From: Dioscorea cayenensis subsp. rotundata
Lineage: Eukaryota; Streptophyta; Magnoliopsida; Dioscoreales; Dioscoreaceae
Direction of reading: 5' to 3'
DNA: 64,000 nucleotides
NCBI RefSeq assembly: GCF_009730915.1
Contig: NC_052474.1
Span: 4,065,501-4,129,500, forward strand
Under the pieces are notes generated by a model, which was not told the origin of the DNA, made no database searches, and was given only the letters and a program-made list of their open reading frames with translations. Within the stretch, counting starts at the first letter, position 1. Each line of letters begins with the position of its first letter. The translations under genes were made by a program, and so were the position numbers. Shown piece after piece: positions 1 to 13,154 of this stretch.

Positions 1-8
1 GGAAATTC

Positions 9-392
9 TTGGCTGGTACCTGGGCCATGGTTCCTGCTCTCGCGGGACTAGTAGATGGGTTGTCATCAGAGGTACATGTTGACTCTATGGGTGGAATAAA
101 GGACACGGACTGCTCGGAGGGGCAATTGGTGGACAAAGTTAATCTGGACTCGGACCCGGACTCCGATGATTCCTTTGCTGAGTTTGAGAGCAATCTTAGG
201 GTTCTCTTGCCGAATTTTCCGTCAGGAGTGCAAAATTCCAGTGAGGATCTTGGGATGGGTACCAGAAAGAGTGGAAGAGTAAAGAAGCCTTCGTCGCGAT
301 TCAATGAGGAGGCAGGTTATCTTCCTGAACCGCCTCGATCAGCTAAGAAGAAAGTTATTGGCGGGGACAACTCTGGAGGTACGCAGGCCTAA
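9..392 (+). pseudogene. LINE ORF1 C-terminal part
   Basis: This open frame of about 127 codons lies just before the endonuclease frame, where L1-type plant elements carry the end of ORF1 (the RNA-binding, nucleocapsid-like protein). What is visible is an acidic Asp/Ser stretch (about residues 45-60) followed by a basic segment with RKSGRVKKPSSRF. No zinc knuckle is seen in this piece; it would be expected upstream, outside the window. The assignment rests on position rather than on a recognisable domain. The first methionine is not the real start, because the frame probably continues upstream of base 1. Confidence 0.6.
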
Positions 393-577
393 CCTTTGCT
401 TATTTCGGATTGGTCTATTGCTCAAACTGTTCAATATTGCAATGCATGTGGTATTCATTTTAGTGGTAATGCTATTGAATGTGTTAGTCATGTTCGAACA
501 TTAGAACAATCGCGTGCAGCTCCTTCTAGGGAGACTGTGGCGACCTCTTTGGAGGTTCACGAGTCTGTTTGTTTATC

Positions 578-3500
578 ATGAATATTGTCTCCTGGAATGT
601 TCGGGGCCTGGGGAAACCGGCAAAGCGGTTCTTAGTTCGGGATTTTCTTAACCTGCACTTTGCTGAAGTGTGCTGCCTCCAAGAGTCTAAGTTAGAGTTG
701 GTTTCCCAATTGTTATGGCGTGAGATTGGTGGTCCTCGCTTGGATCAGTTTGCGTTTGCTCCGGCGAAAGGCACAGCGGGAGGTATCATTGTGGGTTGGA
801 ATAGTGCTGATATCATAGGTCAAGTGGTGTTTGTGGGCGAATTTAGCTTGACTATGGCGTTTTTTTCTAAGCGTTTTAACTTCAGCCGGCGATGCACTTC
901 GGTCTATGGACCTGTGGATCGGTCTCGCAAACAGGCTTTCTGGGATGAACTTCGGGCTGTTAGTGGCGAGTCGGTGGTGCCTATGGTTATTTGTGGTGAT
1001 TTCAATGCCATTTTTAACTTGGAAGACAAACTTACGGGTGTTCCTAACTTGGAGGATATTCAGTGTGCAAATGCCTTCTTGCAGGACTATGCCTTTTTTG
1101 AACCCTCCTCAAAGGGTAGACGTTTCACCTGGACTAATGGACAGTCTAACCCAATTTGGGTCAAATTAGATTGTTTTCTAGTCAACGGTGCTTGGGCTGA
1201 GCGCTTTCCTAGGTTGACTCAATCTAGTCTCCCGAGGTTAGGTTCGGACCATGTGCCGATCCGTTTGGAAGCGGGCTCTCACTTGGTGTGTCCTAAGCGG
1301 TTCAGATTTGAGTTCGTCTGGACTACGGCGGAGGGGTTCTCTGAGATTGTGAAGAACTGGTGGAAGGAGTGTTCATTTTCGGGTTGTGGGGCTTTCATCT
1401 TATCCAAGAAGCTGTCGAACTTGAAAGTTAAGCTAAAGCACTGGGCGAAGTTTGATTTTGGTTCTATTAAATTAAGGAAGCTGGACTTATTACGGCAGTT
1501 AGAGGAATTGGATTTGATCAATGAAGATAGGGGCCTTTTAGTGTCTGAACAACAACAGGAGCTTGTTTTGATTGTCTGTCTTGAAGAGATCAGGAAACAA
1601 GAGGAGATTTATTGGAAGCAAAGGTCGAGATTGCAGTGGCTAAAGGATGGGGATGAAAATACGAAATTTTTCCAAGCGGTGGCTAATGGCCGTAAAAATA
1701 GGAATTTCATTCCTTACATCTCAAAGGATGGGTCTCGGGTTGAGAATCTGTGCGACATTGGGAAGTTTTTTGAGGCTCATTTCCGGCTTATTTTTGGTCA
1801 AAAGCGGCAATCTAGGATTAATATTGACTTTGAGAAGTTATTCGAGTATAAGAATAGTGTTGATCTAACTGTTTTTGAGAGGCCTTTCACTATTGAGGAA
1901 GTTAAAGGGGCGGTTTTCGAGCTAGGAAGTGACAAAGCCCCGGGACCAGGACGGTTTTCCTTTGTTTTTCTTTTAGCACTTCTGCGAGACTATCAAGGAG
2001 GATTTATGGAGATTTTGCGATGACTTCTACTTGGGTAAAGCAAACTTGGAAAGAATTAATTGGGCTTCTATTGCTCTTATTCCGAAGGTCGAATCTCCTG
2101 TTGTTCTGGGGGACTATCGGCCTATCAGCCTCATTAACTCCACTTTGAAAATTATTTCAAAAGTGTTAGCTTCGAGGCTGAGCAAAGTTTTGCATCTGTT
2201 GGTTGATGAGGACCAAACGGCTTTCTTAAAAGGGAGATGCATTCTTGATAATATTGCTACTGCGGAAGAATTGATTTTCGGTATGCATCGATCTAATTTG
2301 GAGGGACATATTCTAAAAGTGGACTTTGCGAAAGCCTTTGATACAGTGGACTGGGAATTCCTGTTAGAATTGTTGGAGGCAAGGGGTTTTGGGAACCGGT
2401 GGGTGGGTTGGATTCAAAGTATCCTCCTCTCATCGAAGGCGTCTATTCTTATTAATGGTTCCCAGCAGGGTTATGTACGCTATCAAAGAGGACTGCGTCA
2501 GTGAGATCCGCTGTCGCCTTTGCTCTTTATTCTAGTGATTGATGCTCTCAGCTCGATGTTCAAACATGCGTTAAGATCCAAAGTTTTAGTGGGAGTTCAG
2601 CTTGGGGAGTTTGGCAGTAGATGCAATCTTCATTTCGCAGATGACTTGTTGGTGTTAACTACAGGTGGCTTGGAAGACCTGAGAATAGTAACCAGGTCTT
2701 TCTGACCTGGTTACTAACTTTTCTAAGACTTGCTTATTCTCTAGTAAGTTGGGTGTTATCCCGGATGAGTCTGCGGTGACTACTCTCAATTGCTCTGTTG
2801 GATCCTTACCGGCCACTTATCTCGGATTACCTATTTCTGGGAGACGTCCTCGAAGGAAAGATTGGGAGGGTCTGATTTTGAAAGTTAAGCAACGTTTGTC
2901 ATCATGGAAAGTTTGACATCTGTCGCTTGGCGGTAGACTTACTCTCGTGAACTCGGTGCTTTCGGCTATCCCAACTTATTGGATGTTGGTCTTCAAACTA
3001 CCTTGTTGGGTCATCAAGAGGATTGATAGGATCAGGAGGGATTTTCTGTGGTCTGGACCTGATTTGGACCACCCGGGTTGTCGTTTGGTGAGTTGAAAAA
3101 TACTTTGTCGTCCGAGAGACCACGGTGGGTGGGGTATTCTGGATCTTCCAACCTTTAACCTAGCGTTGCTAGCGAAATGGTGGTGGAAGTGCTTGGTGGA
3201 CCCAAAGTGGTGTGGGGCAGACGTCATTCGTTTTATTTACGGGTCTGATTGTTGAAATATGTTTAAAAGACATTCTGGTCGTATCTCTTTCTTCTGGCGA
3301 GGGGTAATTAGTTGTCTTCCAGCCTTCCGTAGGTGTATCACTCACAAAATCATTTCTGGCTCTGAGACTCTCTTTTGGAAGGATTACTGGGTTGAGGGGA
3401 GAACGCCCATGAACTTGTGGCCTGAGGAGTACCATGCCTCCGGGATGCCTAATGGTACTGTTAGTGAGCATGCTGAGATGCTTGAGAGCCTGCCTTTCAT

Positions 3501-3918
3501 CAATTTCCCTGATTTGCGACTGCTTTTGGGACAATTGCGATCCTCGAATGGATTAGGGAGAGACCATAAAAAGTGGAGTCTCACCGGAAATGGTATTTTC
3601 TCAGTCAAATCATTCTATAACTTCTTAATTGATGGTGGCTTGCGTTGTGCGGTTACTAGGCTTTTTTGGAAGAATATGTGTCCTAAGAAGATTAACTTGT
3701 TCAACTGGTTGGTGTGGAAGAACAAAATCTTATCCTTGGAAGTGCTTGAAAGTAGGTGCTGTAATCAGTTGCCTACAGCTACTTGTGTTTTGTGCCACTC
3801 GGATGTCGAATCTGTTGAACATTTGTTCTTGTTTTGTCTTGTTACTGTCCAAGTGTGGAGGTTCTTTGTGCACCTTCTTCACTTGCCGGAGGTGCCATGC
3901 TCTATGGATCTTGTCTGA
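578..3918 (+). pseudogene. LINE ORF2: endonuclease, reverse transcriptase, zf-RVT (broken)
   Basis: ORF2 of the LINE. The start at 578 gives MNIVSWNVRGLG, the usual N-terminus of the endonuclease. Endonuclease motifs follow: QESK, GDFNA and GSDHVPI. The reverse transcriptase shows DKAPGP, YRPISLIN, DFAKAFDTVDW, RGLRQ and the catalytic FADD (about 2635-2645). Near 3590-3900 the zf-RVT domain shows GIFSVKSFY, KINLFNWLVW and a Cys/His cluster. The frame is lost near 1965 and closes at TGA 2021-2023. It resumes at about 2031 and meets an in-frame TGA at 2502-2504, where relatives have Gly of the GDPLSP motif. It is disrupted again by a small inverted duplication at 2687-2715, and more stops follow before 3250. 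No RNase H domain was recognised after zf-RVT. Confidence 0.9.
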
Positions 3919-4453
3919 AGGGTTTGGCGACTGGATCTTAGGCCTGTGCTTAGAGATTTGGGGGTGCTAGTGGTTAAGGCTCTTGTGTGGAATATTTGGC
4001 TTGCTAGAAATGATTGCATTTTTAAGGCTAAAGTGATTCCTGTGCATGTTCTCATCCTAAATATTAATCGTATGATTTTATCCTGGTTCTCAGCATCTTC
4101 GGAGAGTTCCCAAGCGAAGCTTGAAGGTTCTATTGAGTGCATTCGGCGCAGCCTGAACTTCTTGGGGCCGAGAGGAGAGGAGACTGGTCAAGGGTCATCC
4201 TTAGAGGCTATTCACGAGCAGGGCGATGATTAGACTTTGACAGCAACATGGGGGGTTTGGGTTGGGTTTGGTTTGTTGGTCGGTTTTCTTTAGTGGAGGG
4301 TTCGGGGTTGTGTTATCACTTCTAGGGATGCTTTTGTTGTGGTGGTGTGGTGTTTGTTTTGTTGTAGTTCTGTCTGTTCCACTTTTGGTGGGAGCTTGTG
4401 TTCTTTCCAGTTATTAATAGTAGTTGTGGTTTATCCACTTTTTTTCAAAAACA

Positions 4454-4897
4454 TTCAAGTGCGACCATTTGGGTGCAATTACACACTGATTATGGACTTT
4501 CACATTTGAGAGAATTATGGTAAATTATGAGTAAAATTTAAATTTTGACCTTTGGCAGGGAGGAGATGAAATACCAACCATATGCTAAGAGGGGTAAATA
4601 CTAAATGGATGCTTCTCCCTCAAGTTTTACGTACCCTAAAATTTTAATAAAAGGAGGCACGCAATTCAAGAGGTTGATAAAATAATAGTCTACTCTTTTG
4701 TCTGACGTATATGTCATTGTTAAGTGTCAACTATAAAGAACAGTATTCCGCACGCGCTTCATCGGTCATCAATCTGCTGATGATGCTTCGGGATGTGGAC
4801 TAAAAAGCCTCATCCAAAAGCGGACATATTTGTCGGGAGACATCCAAAAGCCTCATTCAAATAAAGTTACTCTCTACCTTGTCGAGCAGTGTTTTCC

Positions 4898-4934
<37 letters not shown>

Positions 4935-7724
4935 ATAAACATCAAACAACATTCTACGCTTACCATTAAATCTCCTACATTGGCCGTGTTATTTTAGTGT
5001 TAAATGACTATACTATTGTCAGCTTTTCTCCTCTTCACTATATTGACTGTCATATCAACATTGCAGCAATATGTTTCTTGGGTAAATGCAGCAATATAGT
5101 TCTTGATTTGGAGTTAAGCAATTTCTGCCTACAAATTTTTCAGTTGATTTTGTATTTAATTAGAAAACCATGATTTTATTGTTTTTCTATTTCATTGTTA
5201 GGCTTTTAGGATTTAGTATGCATTTGTCTTTTAAGTTAAGTGGTTCGCGTCCACGTGGCATATAGTGTGCCTTGTTGTCCCTGTAGTGATATTGATGAGC
5301 CCTCATTTTTCATGCTAAACTTTAGCACACGTCTCAGTAGCATGGAATAGATTGCGTGCATGTTCACCCAGACAACTTTTAACTCGCCAGGACCAATGCT
5401 GATCTTCTGTCACTTGTTCCCTTCTTCTTGGATTTTATGCTTATTAGATAAACAATGTTATTAAAAATTATAATTTTATATCTGTTAATTAAATAATTGT
5501 TAACATAAAATTTTCAAGTCTGGGTCCTGTCTTGTATCAGAAAATTAATTAGAAGGTTTAGTTTAGGTAGCAGGTAGTCAGGGATAAAGGAACATATAAT
5601 TTAGGATTCATGTATACTGTAAGGGTGAATTTTACCATTGTAGAAGACTAGTGGCATGACATGGAAACATGCATTTGTACGAATTCAAAGTTGGCATTCC
5701 AAGGCACAGAACTGTTGCACTTGGCGTAACTTTCTCCCCATGTTCCCAATTTCTATACCTACTCTACGAATAGGAACATTCTTGTTTTTCCTCCCATTGG
5801 ATGCTTTGTATGGTTCTTAAGCCTGTTCAAACAAGTTTTCGTTCTACTATGCATTCGTGGTTTTGAACATTCAACCAAAACATGTACAGTGCTCATGAAC
5901 AATCAACTTTATTGATTAGCATGTTGTGTGTGAAAAGTTTGATCTTTGGGTTGAAACATGTTCTTCATTGTTTTTCATAACTAGAAATTTAATTCTGCAG
6001 TAAACTTAGTTAGAGTGTTCTGTCTTTGTTTAGCATTTGACTGTTAAATTATGGTGTGCTACATTCACTTAGTCCTATCATTTGCTACTCATTTTTATTG
6101 AAGTTATCTCATTTAGCTGCAAACCTATTTGGGACATATTTAATTTGAAAATGAGGGATGGAAGGAACTCCCCCTCAACGGCACCTCTAGTTTAGTTTTG
6201 TCTAATCCTTCACTAAACCTACTTTGATTCTTTAAATGCATTACTAATCTCTCACAAGACCTACTTTGATTCTCATCAAGATTGGTGGATCCACCAACTC
6301 CATTTGGAAAATACACTTCGCCACTCAAGATAGAATCCCTCAATTTAATACCAAAATCTTTGTTTGAAAGCATAATTCAAGCGGGATGCTCCCTTTTCCA
6401 ATCATTGCTTGACCAAGTTCTCCTCTTCTTCCATTACCCATTAAGCCTAGAGATTAGGTAAACACCACTTCACAAATGCACATGCTTGGTCTTTCTTTTG
6501 GGTTTCTCATGAGCTGCTGTAATTAGGTTTGTATGATATCATAAGCTATGAACCTTTTTTGGAGCTCTAAAGCCCCATATAGCGGGGTATTCCCTTGGAT
6601 CCCACTTTTGCTACAGAACAGCCTTGTTTCGTATGGGCTTTGCTTATGAAAAAGAGGATCTAATTTCTTAGCTATATATATATATATATGTATGTGTGTA
6701 TATATATATTTATATGCTCACTTTAGTGATTATCATTTATTAGATTGGACCCACACCCACAAGTACTGTGACAAACCACCAAAATCCAGATTCATATGCT
6801 CAATTGTTAATTGTCTTGATTGGCTTACTTGCTGGATGTGTACTTGTATTCAGGAGAAGGCTCCAAATTAGACGTATCCCATTGGTTGAACATCTTGGAA
6901 GCTAGCTAATCACTGAGTTGCAGATCTTGCTAAATCTGCATTCAATTGAAAGAACTTAAGTTGTTGTTGTGGTTGAGGGATTTGATTTAATGCGCAAATG
7001 AGTGCAAGCATAGTTGGATTTGATGCTAAAGAAATGTAGAATTAACAAGAACATGCCTTTGTACTAAGTACCAACCTATTTTGTGTCATAATATTTAAGG
7101 GAAGATTCCATGCCGTCTCCATAAAAACTCTTGCCTGATGGTTTAAACAACAGGCATCTGATAGGCACAGGCAGGCCCACATATTAAAGGCAGGAGATTA
7201 GATTCTGTCTAGGTAGATCTAGATGCATCATGCATGTAGCTCAATAAAAAGTGCTTGTTTGAAAATAAAGAGAAGTACCAATCCATACCAGACTGATAAA
7301 AAGGAAACTCCCTCTACTTCATGGCTTCAATGTATAATTTCGGCCATATATAGTAGTCACACATTAGGTTTTTTAGGTTGAATGTAGCCCATCTAATAAA
7401 TATACCATAATGTATATGGGGTGTGTTTTCGCGTTGCTTACAGTCAAAGTTATAAATAAAATTTTTCTAGATATATTGATTATTCTTATAGCTACTCGTC
7501 TTCTTCATATTTGCCTTGAAACAGTAGCCTTCGAATGTATCTCTGAATAGGCCCTGGGCCAGGCCCAAAAACAAAAAGACATGCTAATTGATGCGCGAGG
7601 CTGAGCAAATCTCATTCGTACCATCGGAGCTCAGTACCATAGGATTCGATCTTTATCCACACTCATTATCTTTCTAGTTTTGTTTACGTAGATTGAGTTC
7701 TCGATCCTTTCTCTTTTATTGGCA
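4454..7724. other. Intergenic DNA without a recognised gene
   Basis: AT-rich sequence with no long open frame. It contains a CT microsatellite (4901-4932) and a TA/TG stretch near 6671-6710. The 77-codon minus frame at 6140-6373 resembles nothing I know. Just before the epimerase pseudogene, 7550-7566 holds overlapping GGGCC-type motifs (CCTGGGCCAGGCCCAA) that resemble Site II promoter elements and may be what is left of its promoter. Confidence 0.6.
4901..4932. repeat. CT dinucleotide microsatellite
   Basis: About sixteen CT units in an otherwise AT-rich stretch; a plain simple repeat. Confidence 0.95.
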
Positions 7725-10700
7725 ATAGCGGGTGGACAGAGCATTCTTGTGACTGCTGGCGCGAAAACTCGCCGGGTGGATCTCTCCAAGAACCTCTCGT
7801 TCAATCTGGTGAGACTTGATTTGGTTCTGTTTCTTTGGGATATTTGTTCTTTCTTTTTTCTTTTGCTTTAGAGTTTGATGTGGATTTTTTTTTTATGGTG
7901 ATGCAGGGAGATCCCAGGAGAAAGGAGGATGTGGAGAGGGTTTTCTCTCAGACCAAGTAAGATTTTGAATGGCACTGTTTCGATTTGCCTCTGTGATCAC
8001 GATGAATCGATGATAATGTGATTGTTTATGATCATTAATTAGTCTCTTTTGTGATGCAAAGTGTTTGTTTTCTAGGATGTTCTGGGATGTTTTTCTCTGA
8101 TACCAAATTTTGGATTTTCTTTTAGAGATAATCAAAGTACTTTTTATGTTTCATCTTTGAATTTAATTGCCATGAATGAGAAATACATCAGCGAGCGACA
8201 GAGAGAGTGGTTCTCTAGTTATAGGAAAGAATGAATTTTTTTTTTATTAAATGGCTTTCCTGGATTTTTCTTTGATTGCTAACTATTATTTAAGGACAAT
8301 TGTATAAAAGAGACAATGAAGGAGGGGGGAGAAAGAGATGTGGAATATGGAGTTATAGGAAAGAATTAATATCTGCTCCATGTGAGAACTAGATTGGTGT
8401 TGAAAATTATGTTAGTTTCCTTGCGGATATCATGACTTCTCTATGGATTTTGAAACTGTTGCTACACTGACCACCTTTCCTCGTGGAGAAGGGCTTTAAC
8501 CAACTGACTCTTCTTTAAGAACAATGGGAAAACTTAAATTGGACATTTGACTCTTATAATGACATTCTTGTGAAATGTGTTAAACTAACATCTATGCACT
8601 CTGCCATCAATCCTGTTGATTAAGCTGTAAATCTAGTGTCCAATCCTTAAATTAGGTCGCTTACTATGACTCCATTGTCATCTCGTCAGATTTGATGCAG
8701 TGATACATTTTGCTGGACTCAAGGCTGTCGGAGTGAGTGTTGTAAAGCCTTTGCATTACTTCAACAATAATTTGGTTGGCACTATTAATTTATACGAGAT
8801 TATGGCGAAATATGGATGCAAAAAGGTTTGCCTTTGACCAGTTCCCTTGCCAGTTCATGTGTGCATGTTGTTTGTCTTGCATTTCTCTAGTATAAAGTAT
8901 ACCTGTCTAATGGCCCTTTTCATGATTTGATAGATATCGGTGGGTACTAAAACATGGACCCATATGTATATATATGTCTAAGTGTTTATATATAGATTTA
9001 TATATATATAAATATCTATATAATTTGCATATATAATATATAGATTACTCTATTTTAATTTAAATATTAAATGGGATGGATTTAGGCGTTTGGGAATTTA
9101 TGTAGAATTTGTAAATAGGTTCGGGAAGAGTTTGGATTTGAGAATTTTAAAAGGGTTTAAAATTTTGGAAATGAAATTTCATGGGTACTGGTAACAATTT
9201 TATTTCTCTTCTTGCCATTCTCCAAGAAATTTTGCCTCCATTGTAATTATCTTAGAACCGCAAGATTAACAAAAGAACATGACATTGATCATGTACATAA
9301 GGGCCAAATACTAATGAGTGTATTGGCTATGATGCTAAATATTTAGTTATTTGGACAATACCAGATATAGGGAAATCATCAATTATTTTATTATTATTAT
9401 TTTATAATTTGGATTAGTTTATCAGTATATAAAGTACCCGATTGACTTAAGATGTGATTAGTAATTTTTTTGATTTGTTTTAAACTTGTAATCTGGGCCT
9501 ACTTGAACCTATTTTCTTCCATATTCCCAAGGCACAAGATCAGCCTTTGATTTACATTTTGACTACTCCTAAATGCACTTTCATTCTTTTTAATAATCGG
9601 ATATGAAAGTTATAAATAGTAATCCCACTTGTCTGTCTATTAAGATGATGGTACTTCAATTTTAAATATTGTAGTTGATTTGACACTTCGTTCTCGTGAG
9701 TTTGTTGTCAAACTGTTCTTATTAGCTTATTAGGATGTACAAGAACTTAGAAACTCATGATCCATGTGACCTTGTCCTTCTGAAAGTTATTCATATAAGT
9801 TTTAGCACGTTATGAAAGAGTATCAGTTTCATACTGGATAGGGCATCAATTTTTTTCTGTTAATGTATTGGAATTGCTTTGCTATATTTGACCTGAACCA
9901 TCTTGTTGGATATTGACCACCCAGCATCCACATTTTTAGTGCAGTTACGTTTTGGTTTTTTCTTTTAATTTACTGATATCGACATGTGGAATATATATTA
10001 TCCAAATTAGATGGTCTTTTCTTCTTCTGATACTATTTACATGCAGAATGAAAAGATTTTGAGCTGAAGGCTATAAATCCATTTGACTGGACTGAGGTGT
10101 GTCCAAGTTATTCAGGTATAAATGGTGATAGACGTTAAATAAACTAGATTTATGCCCCAACTTTATTTGTCTTTTTATTTTCCGGTTGTTTTTGGAAGAC
10201 ATAGCCCTCAATATTCAGAAGGCTGACCCAGAGTGGACAATTATTCTGGTAAGATACTTCAACCCTGTTCCAGCCCATTAAAGTGACCATATTGGTGAAG
10301 ATCCAAAGGCATTCCCAATAATCTGATGGCATATATTCAACAAGTTGCTTTTGGCGGGTTACCCGAGTTGAATGTGTATGTTTATGACTATCCAACCAAG
10401 GATGGTAGTGAGGTATGATTATCTTGGTTGGTTGAATTTATGTTTCATTTTTTTTTTTTACTGTAACTTCAATTCTGATTGACTTTATGAGCTGCTATGG
10501 TTTTATTTCATTATTTAGAGAAGTTTTTATAGCGTTACAATTTTGGGTCTAACTTTTCACAATGAATATTAGCTTTCTGAAGGGCTTGTTTTGGAGGAAT
10601 GATACATAAACTTTGTAGATGTCACAAGCACTACTTTTTGCCCATAGATAATAATATTCCAAGTTGCCTTTTGGATTAATTTTGTTAAAATATTCTGAGT

Positions 10701-11715
10701 TTTTGGACTGTGTCAGAGCAACTCCATTGGCTAATTTTAACGAATATTACACTTTTTGTTTCAAGATAAATAATTTCATCTTTAAGTAAACTTATTTACA
10801 ATAAACACTTGTGATAGTGTACTTTTTCTTAAGCTAGAATGGTTCCCCTTCATTTTCATGTTCAATTTAGCTGGGACATGGAAAGCATATTTTGATGATA
10901 TTTTTGTCTCTTATCGTTGGGTTGAATATATATATTTGTGTACATGAGTTCATTTTTGTTAGTTAATTTTGTGAGCATTGTAATTTATTTAATTTATTTT
11001 TCTAGAAAAAAGCGGCTTCATACATGACCTATCATATAATTTAACTGTAAATGACATTGGGAATGGAAAACCCAGTTTGTTTTGGTACCAATTTAGAATC
11101 TAAGGTTTTTAAAATCTTCAGTTACATGAAATGTGTTATATTGTCATATACTTGCCGAGTTGTTAAAATAATAAAAATAATAATAAAATACAATATCACT
11201 GCATTGAATCATCTTGATATATGATTATTGGATAAAAATCAAGATATAGCTTTGTAGTTTCTTATTTTGCTTGTGTTTGAGAGGTTTTGACTTCAAAAAC
11301 TCTCAAGGAGAATGAAAAACAATAAAAAAATATTTATTATTAATTTATAATATATATATATATATATATAATTGTTGGACCATGTTTGTGATTACATTCA
11401 TGTTATAGACGTTAGCTGATTGATAAATTGTAATTCTCTGACAGCTCTGTTTACAACAGAAAAAATTGGTAATATTTTTTTTGTGTTTTGTTATGATATC
11501 ACAAATATATTTTGTTATCTGTAATTACCATCTGACTCTGCTTTTCTAGTTGTGTTGCTTACATCCTGGGGACAGAATGTGGCACATCGGTACTTGAAAT
11601 GGTTATTGTGTTTGAGAAAACATCTTGCAAAGTGAGTTTTCTAAATTTTAAGGCTTTTTTTAGTGTAAAAATAAAAAATTAAAATTATTTGAAATATTTC
11701 CTTTATTATTCACCT

Positions 11716-12294
11716 CATATCACCAAGCTTGTCAGATCCGGCCCGGGCAATGACCCGGCTAAACCCAGGGGTCAGGGGTCAATGGGTTCGACCGGGTCGA
11801 ACCGGGGTTAAACCGGGGTCAATAATTAAATATAAAAATATAATAATAATTAATAATAAGCAAATATAATATTAAACCCATAATTATATTATAAAAACAT
11901 ACTCAAATTTGATATTTAAATTGATAAATGACCTTATATACAGTAGAGTTTTCTAATTATGTCATTTATTTTTATATTTTTTAAATATTTACAAATTTAA
12001 TATATTAATATATAATTATCGAACTTCTCTCAATGTTATTTATTTATTTATTGGTTGATTTTGTTAAAATAAATAAAAAATTTAATTCATTAATTCTTAT
12101 ATCTCAATTGAGTTTTTATTTTGTTTTAAATTTTTTTATATTTTTTATTTAATTAGAATACTTTAATTTTATATTTTTATAATAAAATTACACTCATTTA
12201 TTGTTTTATTTTCTTAATAAATTAAATTTTTAGAAAGTATTTACATAACACATTAATATATTTTATTTTTAAATGTTAATTTTTGTTGGTATAT

Positions 12295-12334
<40 letters not shown>

Positions 12335-12634
12335 ATTCTATTTATTGATTATAAATTATAAATTAATATCAATAAATATACACGATTTTGTGATTTTTAA
12401 TGAAAAAATAATAATAAATTATTAAATAATGTAAAAAAAAAATTAAACATTGTGACCCGATTGACCCGGCCGGGTCAACCGGTTCCCGGTTGAACCGTCC
12501 GGGTCACCGGGATAATACCGGGTTTTTTAATACCCGGGTCAATGGGGTATATTCGGGCCGGCCACATGGCCGGTTCCCGGTTTTTCCGGTTGAACCGGTC
12601 GGGCCGGTTCGGGTCTGACAACCTTGCATATCAC
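11716..12634. mobile_element. Non-autonomous hAT-type element, copy 1 (903 bp)
   Basis: The element spans 11724-12626 and is flanked by the 8-bp target duplication CATATCAC (11716-11723 and 12627-12634). Its ends are inverted: CAAGCTTGTCAGA at the left and TCTGACAACCTTG at the right. About 100-150 bp at each end is rich in CCGG, GGTCAACCGG and similar repeated subterminal motifs, while the middle 600 bp is extremely AT-rich and has no reading frame. An 8-bp duplication with short inverted ends is diagnostic of the hAT superfamily. There is no transposase, so mobility would depend on an autonomous relative. A near-identical copy lies at 54592-55474, which suggests fairly recent activity. This copy landed in the last intron of the epimerase pseudogene. 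Confidence 0.9.
12299..12332. repeat. TA microsatellite inside hAT copy 1
   Basis: A run of TA repeats, longer here than at the matching point of copy 2 (about 55160-55181). It accounts for part of the length difference between the two copies. Confidence 0.9.
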
Positions 12635-13073
12635 TACTTAATTAATCAATAATGTCTACTGGAAATTCCTATCAAATTATACGCCATAAGACCGGTGATG
12701 CTATAGCTGCCTACAGTTCTACACTTCTACGGTGTTAGTTGTAAAAGAACTTGGTTGGTTTGATATTGTAAATTTTTATTCTACTAACGATCAAACGGTC
12801 TATTAATATTTGAGTCTTTATTAGAATTTTTCACAATTGATGAGAGTTTGAATCACGGGTGATGATATATTTTTGAAAATGTGAGTAGTGATTATGTGTG
12901 AGTGGTCCAAGTGCTTACATATGTGTGTGTCTTGTCTTCATTTGCTCCGATAAGGCTTATGCATACTCCTATTTTTTTTAATGACTTAGTCAATTATCTT
13001 AGAAAAAAAAAACTTAGTTAATAATGAATTATCATGTTCATTAGTTGATTTAAATGTGTTATATGCCAAAATC

Positions 13074-13145
13074 ACTTAGTTCAAGTGGTTAGTGCTATTA
13101 AAAATAAGCCTCTCGTGTGACGTATAGAATGATGAGAATTCTAAT
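13074..13145 (+). repeat. Degenerate tRNA-like (SINE head) fragment
   Basis: The sequence TAGTTCAAGTGGTTAGTGC resembles a Pol III A box in a tRNA context. About 45 bases later, GAGAATTCTAATC is a decayed B-box-like match. It precedes a short tandem duplication. This may be an old SINE or tRNA-derived repeat, and the call rests on these two short matches only. Confidence 0.35.
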
Positions 13146-13154
13146 CTTTATTAG

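Larger units (their letters stand above)
1..4453 (+). mobile_element. L1-type LINE, 5' end outside the window, inactive
   Basis: This is a plant non-LTR retrotransposon of the L1 clade. The tail of ORF1 comes first. It is followed by an APE-type endonuclease, a reverse transcriptase, a zinc-binding domain (zf-RVT) and a 3' untranslated region, which ends near 4440-4453 in a T-run and a short A-run, as in related plant LINEs. The window starts inside ORF1, so the 5' end and the 5' target-site duplication cannot be seen, and I found no convincing duplication at the 3' side. Several frame breaks and in-frame stops in the reverse transcriptase half make it incapable of self-mobilisation. Its GC content is higher than that of the flanking AT-rich DNA, which marks the boundary near 4450. 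Confidence 0.93.

Noticed and set aside
6140-6373. 77-codon minus frame with a repeated CCTACTTTGATTCT string
   Set aside because: No protein family recognised and no promoter or splice support.
8935-9190. AT-rich segment bracketed by GGGTACT strings in an epimerase intron, considered as a MITE
   Set aside because: No inverted ends or target duplication could be defined.
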